A stretch of 64,000 nucleotides of DNA, from assembly GCA_026008535.1 (NCBI GenBank), contig BRKX01000014.1, positions 39,066,506 to 39,130,505 of the forward strand, given 5' to 3'. Position numbers and translations under genes: made by a program. Each line of letters begins with the position of its first letter. Position 1 is the first letter of the stretch. Of the stretch, positions 53,466 through 64,000 are shown piece after piece. The stretch comes from Perilla frutescens. Taxonomy: Eukaryota > Streptophyta > Magnoliopsida > Lamiales > Lamiaceae. Below the pieces are notes generated by a model. That model did no database searches. It was not told the DNA's origin and saw nothing but the letters and a program-made list of their open reading frames with translations.

Positions 53466-54125
53466 TCACGGAATTTGCTTCTTCTCTAACAGCTCTTTGA
53501 CTTGTCTATCTATCTCCTTAGTCTCATTGGGAGAGGTCCTATAGGCTGGTCGGTTGGGAAGCACGGCTCCGGGGATGAAATCGATCTGATGCTCGATTCC
53601 TCGCACTGGTGGAAGTCCTCCGGGTATCTCCTCAGGAAAAACGTCCTTGAACTCGTCAAGTAAGGGCTGCACATCACTAGGTAAACAATCATTAGTAGCA
53701 CTGCTCTTAAATGTAAGTAGGACAAGGGGCATACCTGCTTTAATAGCTTTCTGAACTCCTTTCACTGAAATAAACAAGCTCTTCGCGTGAGGCTTGTTAG
53801 AACTCGACTTCAACTTCTTTTCCACAGCTAGGGAGTCCGAATGAGGTTTTTTGGAAGGGGTATGGGCAGTGGTAAGGGGCTGTTCGGCACTAGGGGTCGC
53901 GGACGTGGTCTTCAGGACCCGTTTTGCGGCTGCTTGCTTCGTCTTTTCCTCTTTGAACCTCTCTTGCATGCGTTGCTGATCCATAGCAACGTCTTTAGGT
54001 GATAATGGCCTCAATGTGCTGGTTGGGCCATCAATATCGATGGTGTAGGTGTTTAAACGTCCGTCGTGGACAACACATCGATCATACTGCCAAGGTCTGC
54101 CTAACAACAAGTGTGCCGCATCCAT
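53466..54125 (-). pseudogene. Protease end and pol linker of the CRM-like element
   Basis: Starts with the end of the protease (DAAHLLLGRPWQYDR) and continues to the segment before RT (FKDVFPEEIPGGLPPVRGIE). The protease active-site part upstream (54126-54374) is closed by stops. Confidence 0.8.
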
Positions 54126-54374
54126 AGGAATAACGTCGCACAGAACAATGTCAGAAAACTTATTGATAGAGAATGAGACACTTACCTAGTGAACCACGCA
54201 TATCTCGCCTCGATCTGTAAGCCACTGCAATCTGTAAGGCTTTGCATGTTGTTGAACTGGTAGACCAAGCTTTTCCACTACGTATTGACTGATGGCATTG
54301 ATCACGCTGCCACTGTCAATTATCATGGAACACGTGTGGCCTTGGATCACGGCACGGGTGTAGAAGATGTTCTC

Positions 54375-56075
54375 CTATTGGTGATCGTGTTCCTCTTCTC
54401 GAATGATGCTCAAACTCCGGATTGTGACCAAACTGACTTGTTGAGCTTCCGGATCGACCACTGCATGGGGTGCATCATTCTCGATCTCCTCTTCAAGTGT
54501 GGCATCATCTACGGGCTCCTTTTCATCCTCACTGGCTAATTCGACTTCATTTGACTCCGTTAAGTATAGAACTCGCCGGTTTGGACATTGAGCTTGAAAA
54601 TGACCCCAACCTTGACACTTATGATACTGGATGTCACGAGCTCGATTAGGGGCTGCATTAGGGGGCGTTGCACCTTGGTTTGGCCGAGTAGGGGTCGGCC
54701 GTGGCTGATTGGATGGCGTAGACTCGGGTCTACGGTTAGACTGCGGTGTAGAACGGTCAAAACGCCGTTTGGGTGGTCCGGATGGACCTCTGGGTCGTGT
54801 AGAATCAGTAGAAGGGGTAGAAAGTGATGTGGAAGGTGTACCTTTATTCCAAGAGGGACGTGTAGGGGCTGAATTGTAATGGAATCGACGACGCCCTTCC
54901 CTTAGTTGTCTTTCCACGATCGATGCGTACTGCACCATTCTTTCTACACTGGTGAAGTCTCTGAGCTCGACTTCACATGCAATATCAGGATTCATACCTT
55001 CAATGTACCGAATGATGGTAGCATTTAAGGTCTCCTGCTTCCCGACTCTGTTCAAAAGGGTCTCCAACTCCTTGTGGTACTCTTCAATCGATCTAGTACC
55101 TTGCTTGACCCGGTTGAGCTTCTTTTCAAGCTCTCTCTCATAGTGCATTGGTATGAAACGACCGTGCATAAATCCTTTCATTTCTTCCCAATTGTCGATT
55201 GGTGGATTGTGGTTTCTGCACTTTCTTTCTTATTACATTTCCTACCATGAGGCTGCGTAGCCTCTAAACTCTAAGCATGCGAGTTGCACCTTCTTTTGCT
55301 CTGAAAAGTTGTAGCATGCAAAGATCTTCTCTACCTTACATTCCCAATCTAAGTAGATATCAGGATCGTGAAGGCTTTCAAACTCGGATATGCTCGTCTT
55401 GATGTTGTTGAGCCTACCATCTTCATAATCATCATGTTGTGCACGCCTATGGGGACCTCGAGGTCGTCCATGGCATTCTCTTCGCCCTTGTGGTGTGTAA
55501 TCAGCTTCATAACCACTGGCTGCATAGGAGTCGTATCCGTAATCAAAGTCTTCTTCAAAGACAGGTGGCGGCCTCTGAATGTCGTGCTGCACAGGCGGCG
55601 GTCTGTTGACGGCTCTCTGATGCTAATGTCGACCTTGGGCTCCTGTTTGAGGCTCATGTCGCCTTTCTGTTTCATTTTGAGGCTCAGGTTGCCTCGCTGC
55701 GTTGATTTGACCCTCAGATTGCCTCTTTGTGTTGTCTTGAGGCTCGGGTTGCCTCTCAGGCTCTCCTTGGATCATTTGGGACGCGGTCGACTGGGTTTTG
55801 AGCCTTGCAAGCTCCTCTTGCAATTCAGCTACTTGGTTGCCAAGTTCGTCTTTCAGTAGACGATTCTGTCGCTCAAAATGCTTTACTAGGGCTTCATATT
55901 GGTACTTGGCATCCCAGGGTGGTTCGAACGAGTAGGACTGCTCGCCTGGTGTATTTGGCGATCTAGGCTCCTTAAGAGGTGGAGTAGATGCCTTTTTGTT
56001 GTTTCCTTTCTTCATTGTACCTGCAAAACGAACAAACGTGAAGAAAAAGCAAAGTAGGACCTCACAATTCCTCAC
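54375..56075 (-). pseudogene. gag of the CRM-like element
   Basis: Three same-frame segments (56075-55623, 55592-55242, 55181-54375) are separated by stops. The first has a coiled-coil-like part (HFERQNRLLKDELGNQVAEL) and a tandem repeat rich in P-E-P-Q. The second and third carry the gag domain (SEFESLHDPDIYLDWECKVE; HKELETLLNRVGKQETLNA). The zinc knuckle reads YHKCQGWGHFQAQCP, with Tyr where the first Cys is normally found. The 717-base leader (56792-56076) holds a minisatellite of gggtgta(t/c)-units near 56300-56345. Confidence 0.8.
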
Positions 56076-56792
56076 AAACGCTCGTGTATGTCACTCTTGA
56101 TTTTTCCACTCGTGTATGTCTCTCAAATATGTGTGGTGCACGTGTGGAGTGATTTTGGGAGTGGGTGGATCGAAACAGTCTTCTTCTTGATTATCTCATC
56201 TGGGTCTTCTTCAAGCTCCAACGGATAGAACCAAGCCGGAAGGTTGCTAAGAGTAGAAGTAGGCGTGTGGATGAGTATCTCAATGGGTTGGTGTATGTGG
56301 ACCACGGGTGTATGGGTATACGGGTGTATGGGTGTACGGGTGTATGGAATATGTGGTGTGGAATGGAAAATTCGAATCCTAGAGGTGTAAGGATCGAATT
56401 GGATGTGGATGAGTAAGAAAGATCTTGAATAGATATGGATGAGGATGGAAGAAATCTAAACAAGGTAGGAAATCTAATGGATAAGGTAGAATACTTTTGG
56501 ATAAGTTTGACCAAGTGTGAACACAATCTAACAAATCCTAAAATATCTATCTAAGATGGATTCAAGCCTATCTAGACTAGAAGATAACAAGAAAATCGAA
56601 ATAAACAAGAAATAAAATCTGATTTTTTTTTAATCGGTGATTTTTTTTTGCTGTAGGGCGAAACCCTTTGCTCTTTTTCGCCTTTTTTTTAATGAATAAC
56701 AATCAAATTACAATAGACTCGAAACAATACAAAAATTAAATGACACGTATTTGACACGTCGGATTGAACCACGACCAGCAGAGCTGACGTGT

Positions 56793-56803
56793 CTCTGATG
56801 CCA
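56793..56803 (-). promoter_or_regulatory. Primer binding site of the CRM-like element
   Basis: TGGCATCAGAG, one mismatch from the TGGTATCAGAG initiator-tRNA-Met site, six bases inside the 5' LTR end. Confidence 0.65.
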
Positions 56804-56809
56804 AATTTA

Positions 56810-57858
56810 TGATGTGACCCGGACAATGATTCCAAGACACGAAGAATACGCAGGCGAAAGACTTTAAGGACTCGAACTACGTCAGCTAAAGAAGGACTCA
56901 ACCCGACTCGAATTAAACGATAAAACTTACTAGAAAACTCGAACACGATGAAGGACTCGATTTGGACACTTGGTACAACTTGTTGGTGGCTTGGTACGGC
57001 GGCGGACGGTGGTATGGATGGCGGTGGTTGTCGTGAAGGATGATTAGACGGCGGTGAAGGATAGATGAATCGGCTATGCGGTGAACCCGTGTTGAATCAA
57101 CCCGAACGCACTCGTCTAGCTTCTCCGGATAGCAATTCTCCCAAGTACTTGATTGTACCCTGAAGAACCTAAATAAGACTATTGGTTTGCTAAATCAATA
57201 GAATGGTTTGGTGATATTTTCGATCAACAGAAGATCAGGAGACAAAAGAGAAATAACTTCTTGAATTCATGCAATTGTCTAACTTTTGAATGTAACATAG
57301 TAGTCCTATTTATAGGGACATAGGGGAACGAAAAATCTAACCCTAATAACTAAGGAATATCGAAAATCTAAGAGTTCTAGTCAAATTAGAATAAAAATCA
57401 AAAGTTACCAAAAATAAGATAAGAAAAATCTATCTAAATCTAACTAGATAAGGATAAATCCCAAAGTGAATTTGGGCTTGTATTTCCACGCCATCTTGGA
57501 CCCAAATACTCGACCAATGGGCTGAATTAAATGGATAAATTCGTGGCCCATAATTCTTGCCACCTTTGCATGAAAAACAGCATCTCCCGATTTCCCATGC
57601 AAATGCGTATAACTTTTCATGCACACGTCCAAATGGCGTCATTCTTCTTCTCACGTCTTCATGCTTCCTTCTTCATCATCAATGGATAGCATGGTACACA
57701 ATCTCGAGCTGTCCTTGACTTCTTCTTCATGTATTTCGAATTTGCGATGAATAGAAGCTTGTAAATAAGCTTGCAACTTCTTAGCTCGCAAACGCGTCAT
57801 AGGACCTTTGAACTGCAGCTCCGGATCATCTTCTTCATTGCCTTACACGTCCTTATCA
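56810..57858 (-). repeat. 5' LTR of the CRM-like element
   Basis: 1049 bp. Minus-strand ends are TGATAAGGACG and GGGTCACATCA. Confidence 0.92.
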
Positions 57859-58235
57859 CAATGAATAGGCCCACCAATACATATATGTATTATCAAATGG
57901 TTAAAAATTGGATAGATAGATAGGCCGGAAGTGGACACTTAGTTGGACTTGGATTAATAAAGTTGGGCTTTGTGGAATAAATTGATTTCAAAGTGTATAA
58001 TGATATAAATTCAATTGGATGGTCAAGTGAAGTTCGAGTTGGATGATCTTGGTACCAAAATGATCCAATTAATGTCTATCTTTATAATATGATTTCTAAT
58101 ATTAATTAGAAAACTCAACTAAGGTTGAGACTCTAGGACTATGATCAACTAGCCCAAAAAAAATTTGGATTCTAATTTCATGAAATTTCTAACTTATAGA
58201 ATAAATTTAAAAACTATATTTTTCGGGGTGTTACA

Positions 58236-59117
58236 TCATCCCCTCCTTAAAAAAAATTTCATCTTCGAAATTGAATATACCTGCTATGATGAGGGTTGGA
58301 TACATTGCAATGATCCGATCTTCAAGTTCCCATTTAGCTTTCTCTTGCCCATGACTGCTCCATTAAACTTTCATTAGCATTATTTTTTTTTTCAGTTTTT
58401 GGACTTTTCTGTCGAGAATAGCTATAGGAAACTCATCGTATGTCAGATCTAAATTTACTTCTATTTCCTCCTGGTTTACAACATGACTTGGATCGAAAAT
58501 ATATTTCTGAATCATTGAAACATGAAACACTTCATAAATTTCTCCTAATTTTGTCGGTAATGCCAACTTGTAGGCAACTTCTCCGATTCGTTCAAGAATT
58601 TCATACGGTCTAATATATCTAGACCGTAACTTTCCTTTCCTTCCGTATCGCACAATGCCTCTTGTAGGAGATATTTTTAGGAATACCTTATCTACTACTT
58701 GAAATTGCAAATCTTTTCTTCTTTTATCTGCATACATTTTCTATGGATCTTGGGTCTCTTTCATTCTTTATCTTACTTAATCTATAACCTCAATAGTTTT
58801 CTGTATAATTTTTGGGTCCAAAATTTTTCTTTCACCAACTTCATCCTAGTAAAGTGGTGATCTGCACTTTTGACCATATAGAGCCTCATAAGGCGCCATT
58901 CCAATGGTCGCTTGAAACTGTTGTTGTAAGCAAATTCAACTAAAGGCAAGTATTCCTTCCAGCTTCCTCTTTGATCCATGACCATAGCCCTGAGCATATC
59001 CTCTAGGGTTTGAATTGTTCTTTCAGACTGTCCATCAGTTTACGGGTGAAAAGCTGTACTGAAATTCAATTTTGTGCCCATTACATTTTGTAAGCTTTGC
59101 CAAAATTTAGACGTGAA
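58236..59117 (-). pseudogene. pol 3' end of the older gypsy element (integrase)
   Basis: The minus strand reads RFTSKFWQSLQNVMGTKL at about 59118-59065, then the integrase Glu region (GQSERTIQTLEDMLRAMV) with a stop nearby, WKEYLPLVEFAYNNSF at about 58960-58910 and, after frame breaks, the C-terminal half (58737-58363) with YIRPYEILERIGEVAYKLAL and YEVFHVSMIQKY. It ends at the polypurine tract next to its LTR at 58235. Confidence 0.82.
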
Positions 59118-59640
59118 CCGCGTAACAAGCTACAAACAATAAGACAAGGATCAAATAGTGTTGATGAGTATTATAGGGAGATGGAAATATCGATGATCCG
59201 AGCTAATGTGGAGGAGGATAAGGAAACTACTATGGTGAGATTTCTAGCGGACTTGCAAAGAGAAATTCGGGAGGTGGTAGAGCTGTAATATTATGTCGAG
59301 TTAGAGAAATTGGTGCACATGGCCATCAAGGTAGAGAATCAACTCAAGATGAGGGGCAGCTACAACCGTTCAAATTTCTCTAATCGGAAATTAAACCCAA
59401 ACACTAGTACACCACGGTGGAAGTCGAGTCAAGGGATAAAGGAAGATGAGAGGTTACCATATAACCCGCGCTCTGAAGTACCTATCAATGCTAACAAAGG
59501 TAACCCCAAATCCAGTATTAGAAATCGAGATATCAAGTACTTCAAGTGTCAAGGAAGAGGACACAACCAATCAGTGTCTGAATCAAAGAGTGATGTTGCT
59601 GTGGAAGAATGGAGAGATTGTGACCGATTGAAAAGAAGTT
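59118..59640 (+). pseudogene. gypsy gag fragment, opposite strand to the adjoining pol
   Basis: KLQTIRQGSNSVDEYYREME and TTMVRFLADLQREIREVVEL (then a stop at 59286), LEKLVHMAIKVENQLKM and a degenerate zinc knuckle (KYFKCQGRGHNQS) read as a gypsy gag. The N-terminal half is missing; the sequence starts at the junction with inverted pol. Confidence 0.82.
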
Positions 59641-60013
59641 GATTCTGAGATGCCGGCATTGGAAGAAGACAATGATGAGGAGTGTGTGGCACCACCGGTT
59701 CTGACGTTGGTCACAAGAAAGTCGTTGAGCTTACATTCCAAATGTGCTGATGGAAAGCAGTAGGAGAATCAATTTCATACTAGATGCTACATCCATGATA
59801 ATGTATGTAGTATGATTATAGATGGTGGGAGTTGTACTAATGTGGCTAGTGTGGTTTTGGTGACAAAGTTAGGCCTGTCTGTCCTAAAACATCCAAAGCT
59901 ATATAAGTTACAGTGGTTGAATTATAGTGGGAAGACCAAGGTGAACAAGCAAGTGAGAGTGCCGTTCCGGATTGGGAAATATGAGGATGAGGTTGTTGGG
60001 GTTTTTTTGAATT
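59640..60013 (+). pseudogene. gypsy protease fragment
   Basis: MIIDGGSCTNVASVVLVTKL (59812 on) is the active-site region with the G-G-S-C-T-N-V-A-S form used by one plant gypsy lineage; KLQWLNYSGKTKVNKQV follows. It is truncated at 60013, where another repeat begins. No RT follows. Confidence 0.8.
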
Positions 60014-60294
60014 GAACCACCACAAGATCTAATTGGTTGCTCATTAATCCTAGCATTATGTATATCAAATTTATGCATGCATATGTAATTAATTAAACTG
60101 AATTGAATTAACATGCATAGTGGTTTTCGATTTTAATAAAAGCAGAAACATAGAATGTGCAAACTACTTACAAATTCGAGACGGGTTGCGAACAAGATTA
60201 AAGGTCTAACCTTATTGTTGTTGAATGCAGTGATCCACACCCACAACACTTATGCAATTCCACTCCTTGATTTTCTGTTGCATTCCCGGACTGT
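60014..60294. repeat. Left part of a dispersed repeat split by an LTR
   Basis: Non-coding, AT-rich sequence. With 63419-64000 it appears to form one element interrupted by the LTR at 60295-63418. Confidence 0.4.
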
Positions 60295-63200
60295 TGACAC
60301 GCTATTTATTAATAAATAATCGTACTGCAAGTGCACGGTATTATTGTAATATATAGGTGAGCAAGAGTATCGTATCCCACAAAGACTGTATTCATAAGTT
60401 CTTATTCACAGGCACGTAGTTAATATCTAGAAACAAAGCATACAGATAAAAGAGAATAAAAATAACAAGCATAAAAATAAAGATACAATAAACAAAATAC
60501 TGAAATAAACATAATATGCGAAAACACAAGGCTTTAGGGAAAATAGATTTATTATATCATTTAACAATATTCATTGATTCTCTCAACCTGACTATTTGTC
60601 TTTAATCTATTAATGGTGGGGGATCACTAGTCTGTTATCAGACTGCTGTTTAAGGCATATACCATAACATAGACATAATGAGCATGCACTTCACTGCGGT
60701 CAGTTCTTCACACATGTCATCACTCCTAGTCTAGCACACGAAGATCTATTCAGCCCTATGTGATACTTGTTCACTTGGTTGGTCCTTCCAAGCACACATA
60801 ATCTGATTTATATATTTACATCATTAATTTTTCTCTGGTCCGTACTTCAAATTAACGACTAACATGTAAAAATGGTGATCAAGCATTCATACAAGATATG
60901 AAATAAATCATAGAAATCAAATCCTGAGAGATGGTAGGAAGAAAAAGTAATTAATTCATATATTAAAATTCATAAGTTCCAATCCCTAAAACCTAGCTAG
61001 AAAATTAGCTAGACATAATAAATTAAATAAATAAACAACATAGTTTTAGTATTCATGATAGAAACAATAAAGGAACTGATGAACAATATGTAATCTAGCG
61101 GCTTCGTCTTCTCTGCAATAGTACTTCGTCTCTAACAATCTTGTCGTCTCTTCTTGAGTGGATAACAACTCTTTCTCTCTTCTCGGACGTGTATGGGCAT
61201 GTGAACTCCTACTGGGCCTCTAGGACTTGTCTCCAACGTGTGTATGGCATCTCTAACTCCCCTCTCTAATGTCTGTCAGCGTGTATCAAATGAGAGCTTT
61301 TACATGTAGGTTAGAAATCCTGAATTGAAGTGAGAAAATTGCATTCCCGCGGATCCGTTGCACATGGGTCGATTGACAAGTCCAAATTCTCTCATTTTTT
61401 GTGTCTTTTTCTTGTTCTTTTGTCCTCTTTTTTTTCTCTTTTTTTGAGTCGGAAAAAGCCTGTGTGGGCACGGGGGGCAACAGACAGCAGAATCACATTT
61501 GGAGGGCATTTAGATGCCAATGATACCATAGATGGGCAACGACTTCTCAACGGAAAGCTCTCTCTCGAGCCTGGCAGAAATGCCCACCATTTCAGCATCG
61601 CTGAAGGAGAAGTTCATGATCATGCCCATAACAAACCCAGTGTGATTCACAGGAGAAAGAGAGGAGACTGGGCATAAGAGTAACAATTACCAGCTGGAGC
61701 AGGAGTAGTGCACCCTAACCGCCGAAGGAAAGAGGAGCTTACAAGGAAAGTCTGATCGCATCTTTCTAGAAGGTAGATCGGCTAATTAAGAAAGGTTGAA
61801 TATCGACGATCTAGGGCATGGTGAGTACAGAATCTACGAGACAGATCTTTTAAATAAGGAAAGAATCTGCCAGATATGGAAAGTCTTGGGCACAATGACT
61901 ACGAAATAGGCTGAAGATCTCCCGACCTGTGGGGGAAGTTACCTTGTGATTTGTACTCCTACATAAGTAGCTTTCATGGCAAAGGCCGAACAAGAAGCAA
62001 CAATTCGTACAACAACACTTACAATTTATTTTTGCTTTTAGTATTACTTTTATTTTTTACATTTTAATTCTGTCTCGGGCCTTATGCCCGTAGGCACTTA
62101 GGATTTTCAGTTTTTATGTACTTAAATCCAACATTGGTGTTGGATTGTTTTGCTTTTTAATCAAGTAAGTTTTTTATTTAATTAATGTCTTTATTTACTT
62201 ATATTTATTGTTGTTCTAAGTCTAGCATGAACGACTAGACTCGTTATTTCAGATTGAACAAAGATAAGGACTTAATGAACACATAAGAACCGTGAGGCTT
62301 ATGGGCATAAACTGTATGAATTTAGTTCCGTCGTGTAATCGTTTTCTTTATTGCATTAAAGTGGGCTAAGCTAGTTAATCGTGGCTGATCACTCGTTAAT
62401 TAGAATTCTGTTCACTACCTCTATAAATGGTCAATGAATCGTAGCTGTGTGTTGGTCATAAAGGGATGTGATATATCACGAGTACTTAGGGCATCTCAGA
62501 GATCAGTGTCTAGGTAAATCTAGGTCTATCTAGGGCATAAAGCTGCCTTGTTGTTTACAATCATATGAGAGATCGTGGTTGGGAAATAGATTAGGGGTTA
62601 GGGGACGAGAGATCACCTCTAATCTATACAGAAAGGATAGATTAGGTACGTTGAGAGAGATCCGGTACCTTTAACCAGATAATTAGATTTGCATAAGTAA
62701 TCAGCGTGCCCATGATCGGTCAAGTATTTGTTAAGTTCGAAATCTAAGTTCTAATCCGGAATACGTTACTACTATTATGTTCCTTTCTTTGTTTTGTTAT
62801 TTTTAGTTTACAGTATTTACATTAAGAAGCATGGAGACCACAACAATCCTCAATTTTGGAAAAGTGACATTGGAAGATAGAATTCACAGCTCTTTGTGGG
62901 ATCGACCCCTTACTCTCGTTACTAGCTATGCCTGCAGTGGGCATAAGGATAAGTCTCTCTTAAGATTTATTCTGACTGTAAAACGACCGCGCGTCATCGA
63001 CCAAGCTGGCCGGGTCGATCTGAAACCTTATTTTTGCACAGGGTCGATCCAAGCAAGTTGAGCCAGGTCGACCCACTCATGTGTAAATTACACTGGGCCG
63101 GGTCGACCCACCCATGCTTTGAGTTGGGGTTCAGATTTCTTTGGATTTTGATAACTTAATCTGGTCCATTAGGCTTCCATTAAGCATTTAATTAAGCCCA

Positions 63201-63418
63201 GGAGCCTAATTAAACACCCTTTCAACTCTTCTTGTCCATATTCACTAATCTTGCTTCAAATATGCAATGAAATAACAACAATTACTGCAAAACTAGCAAA
63301 TACATCAAAAACTCCAAATGATAACAATTTAAGCACAAAAGCTATATAAAATGCACAACTTCATATAATAAAGAATATCAATTCATATCCAAAAGTTGTG
63401 TAAAATACACAGCTGTCA
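60295..63418 (-). mobile_element. Athila-like LTR, probably solo, with a nested insertion
   Basis: Minus-strand ends TGACAGCTGTGTATTTTACA (63418) and AATAAATAGCGTGTCA (60295) match the ends of the LTR at 27035-34144. Internal blocks of tcgaccc and ttaattaa sequence match as well. No Athila internal region follows on either side, so it is a solo LTR or a truncated copy. It is about 1.6 kb longer than the other copy. The excess, about 61330-62990, is probably another retrotransposon LTR in plus orientation: tgtgggatcgaccccttact at 62897 resembles the U5 end of Tat/Athila-type LTRs. No clear target duplication was found. Confidence 0.55.
61330..62990 (+). mobile_element. Probable inserted LTR sequence within the Athila-like LTR
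   Basis: This segment has no counterpart in the LTR copy at 27035-34144. It has a promoter-like to leader-like transition and ends near tctgtgggatcgacc-type sequence. ORFs at 61330-61677 and 62831-63061 are not recognised as genes. Boundaries are approximate. Confidence 0.35.
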
Positions 63419-64000
63419 ACCTGTTTAGATACAGGGTGGGCTGTATTCTACTAAACGAGTGTGAATTCTATGGGGATCAAGAGAGCACAATGAGGGGCTG
63501 ATTTCATGTTCCCTAATTTTCATCCATCTTCCTTATTTAAATAAGTGAGTGGCCGAAAATTAGGTCTTCAACCCTAATGGGTTTGGCCTCTCACTCTTGT
63601 TCTATCCCCAGTCCACTAAAGTCATATTGGGCTACAACAGGGATCTAGAAGAATATTAAATTGGCCTACTAGATTTATTTAATTTTCAATATCCAATAAA
63701 CTTAGGATATAATTAAATAAATCAAGTATTATTTTTATTCCACTAAAAAAATAATACTGGCCTACCAATTTAATACATATTTCTGAATATGCTTTCTTCT
63801 TTAGTCCAACCATTCCCCATGTTTAAGATATAATGTCCATTAATTATTTATGTAAGCTTCTAACAACTATAAGTAATTAACTGTTTGATCCTTGAGTAGT
63901 ACCATACAATATTTATCATGTACGGAATAAATTCCACCTGTAGGGTTTCACATGAACTATGTGTTTCCTTACATATTTCTGAATATGCTTTCTTCTTTAG
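63419..64000 (-). repeat. Dispersed LTR-like repeat, second copy of the window-start repeat
   Basis: From about 63600 the sequence matches positions 25-420 in the same orientation, with small indels. It is truncated by the window end. Confidence 0.55.

Larger units (their letters stand above)
49978..57858 (-). mobile_element. Ty3/gypsy element, CRM-like, full length but inactive
   Basis: 7881 bp, with two LTRs of 1049 bp each and identical target duplications caatg (49973-49977 and 57859-57863). In element orientation the 5' LTR is 57858-56810. The primer binding site TGGCATCAGAG at 56803-56793 resembles the initiator-Met site. The polypurine tract gcaggggaggaa adjoins the 3' LTR at 51027-51038. 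The order gag, protease, RT, RNase H, integrase is gypsy. The integrase frame runs through the polypurine tract into the 3' LTR (to 50819), a feature known from CRM centromeric chromoviruses. The LTRs differ by about 17 substitutions and two single-base indels (about 98% identity). Gag and pol are broken by several stops and shifts. Confidence 0.9.
48029..58235 (-). mobile_element. Gypsy LTR of about 2.3 kb, split by the CRM-like element
   Basis: Minus-strand LTR starting TGTAACACCCCG at 58235 and ending GGGGCGTTACA at 48029, interrupted from 49978 to 57858. Without the insert and one target copy it is about 2320 bp. The purine-rich aaggaggggatga adjoining 58236 is its polypurine tract, and pol of the same strand continues upstream, so this is a 3' LTR. 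An A/T-rich stretch with (AT)n runs (49740-49834) and a TATA-like region precede the R-like segment at about 49560. The end is homologous to 4260-5154. Confidence 0.7.

Noticed and set aside
61330..61677. A 115-codon ORF with a gag-like look
   Set aside because: No recognisable domain, lies inside nested LTR sequence, and the opposite strand is equally open.
62831..63061. A 76-codon ORF starting with ATG
   Set aside because: Overlaps the U5-like end of an LTR; the reading frame is explained by LTR sequence.

Overview
This window is nuclear DNA of a flowering plant, most likely a eudicot. Coding exons are split by AT-rich introns, the genes are plant orthologues (Elongator subunit 3, an organellar HemW-type radical-SAM protein, a P-class PPR protein), and the space between them is packed with nested plant LTR retrotransposons, a TRIM and long-TIR DNA elements. 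I cannot name the species.

Layout. 1-5154: retrotransposon LTR sequence, carrying a foldback MITE and a tandem array. 5155-7939: repeat-rich, gene-free DNA. 7940-13993: ELP3, eight exons, plus strand. 14970-17047: a two-exon HemW-type gene, plus strand. 17960-24328: a nine-exon minus-strand gene that I assembled exon by exon; it encodes a 270-residue protein with signal peptide, one C2H2 finger, a Cys-rich part and a C-terminal membrane segment. It is tail-to-tail with HemW. 24609-25698: a DNA element with roughly 240-bp inverted repeats and an exact 10-bp target duplication, enclosing an intact 75-codon tail-anchored-type ORF (a Pack-MULE-like capture). 25908-26257: a W-box-rich MITE.

27035-34144 is a nested stack: an Athila-like LTR was entered by a young Ty3/gypsy chromovirus (27541-32685, two 317-bp LTRs, TSD cacac) and by a TRIM (33242-33746); Athila-type gag remnants follow to about 35000. 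35000-40694 is AT-rich and gene-free, with two further inverted-repeat elements. 40695-43076 is an intronless PPR gene; a decayed copy of its 3' end lies at 44640-45200.

47473-64000 is again a transposon stack. A CRM-like gypsy element on the minus strand (49978-57858, two 1049-bp LTRs, TSD caatg) sits inside a larger gypsy LTR (48029-58235). That is followed by a head-on chimera of minus-strand pol and plus-strand gag/protease (58236-60013), then by an Athila-like LTR (60295-63418) lying inside a repeat that also opens the window.

How the genes relate. ELP3 (tRNA wobble-uridine modification within Elongator) and HemW (heme handling) both use a 4Fe-4S cluster and S-adenosylmethionine, but no shared pathway is implied. 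No rRNA, tRNA or CRISPR was found. All exon joins are read by eye from splice signals, frame continuity and family knowledge, without transcript evidence.
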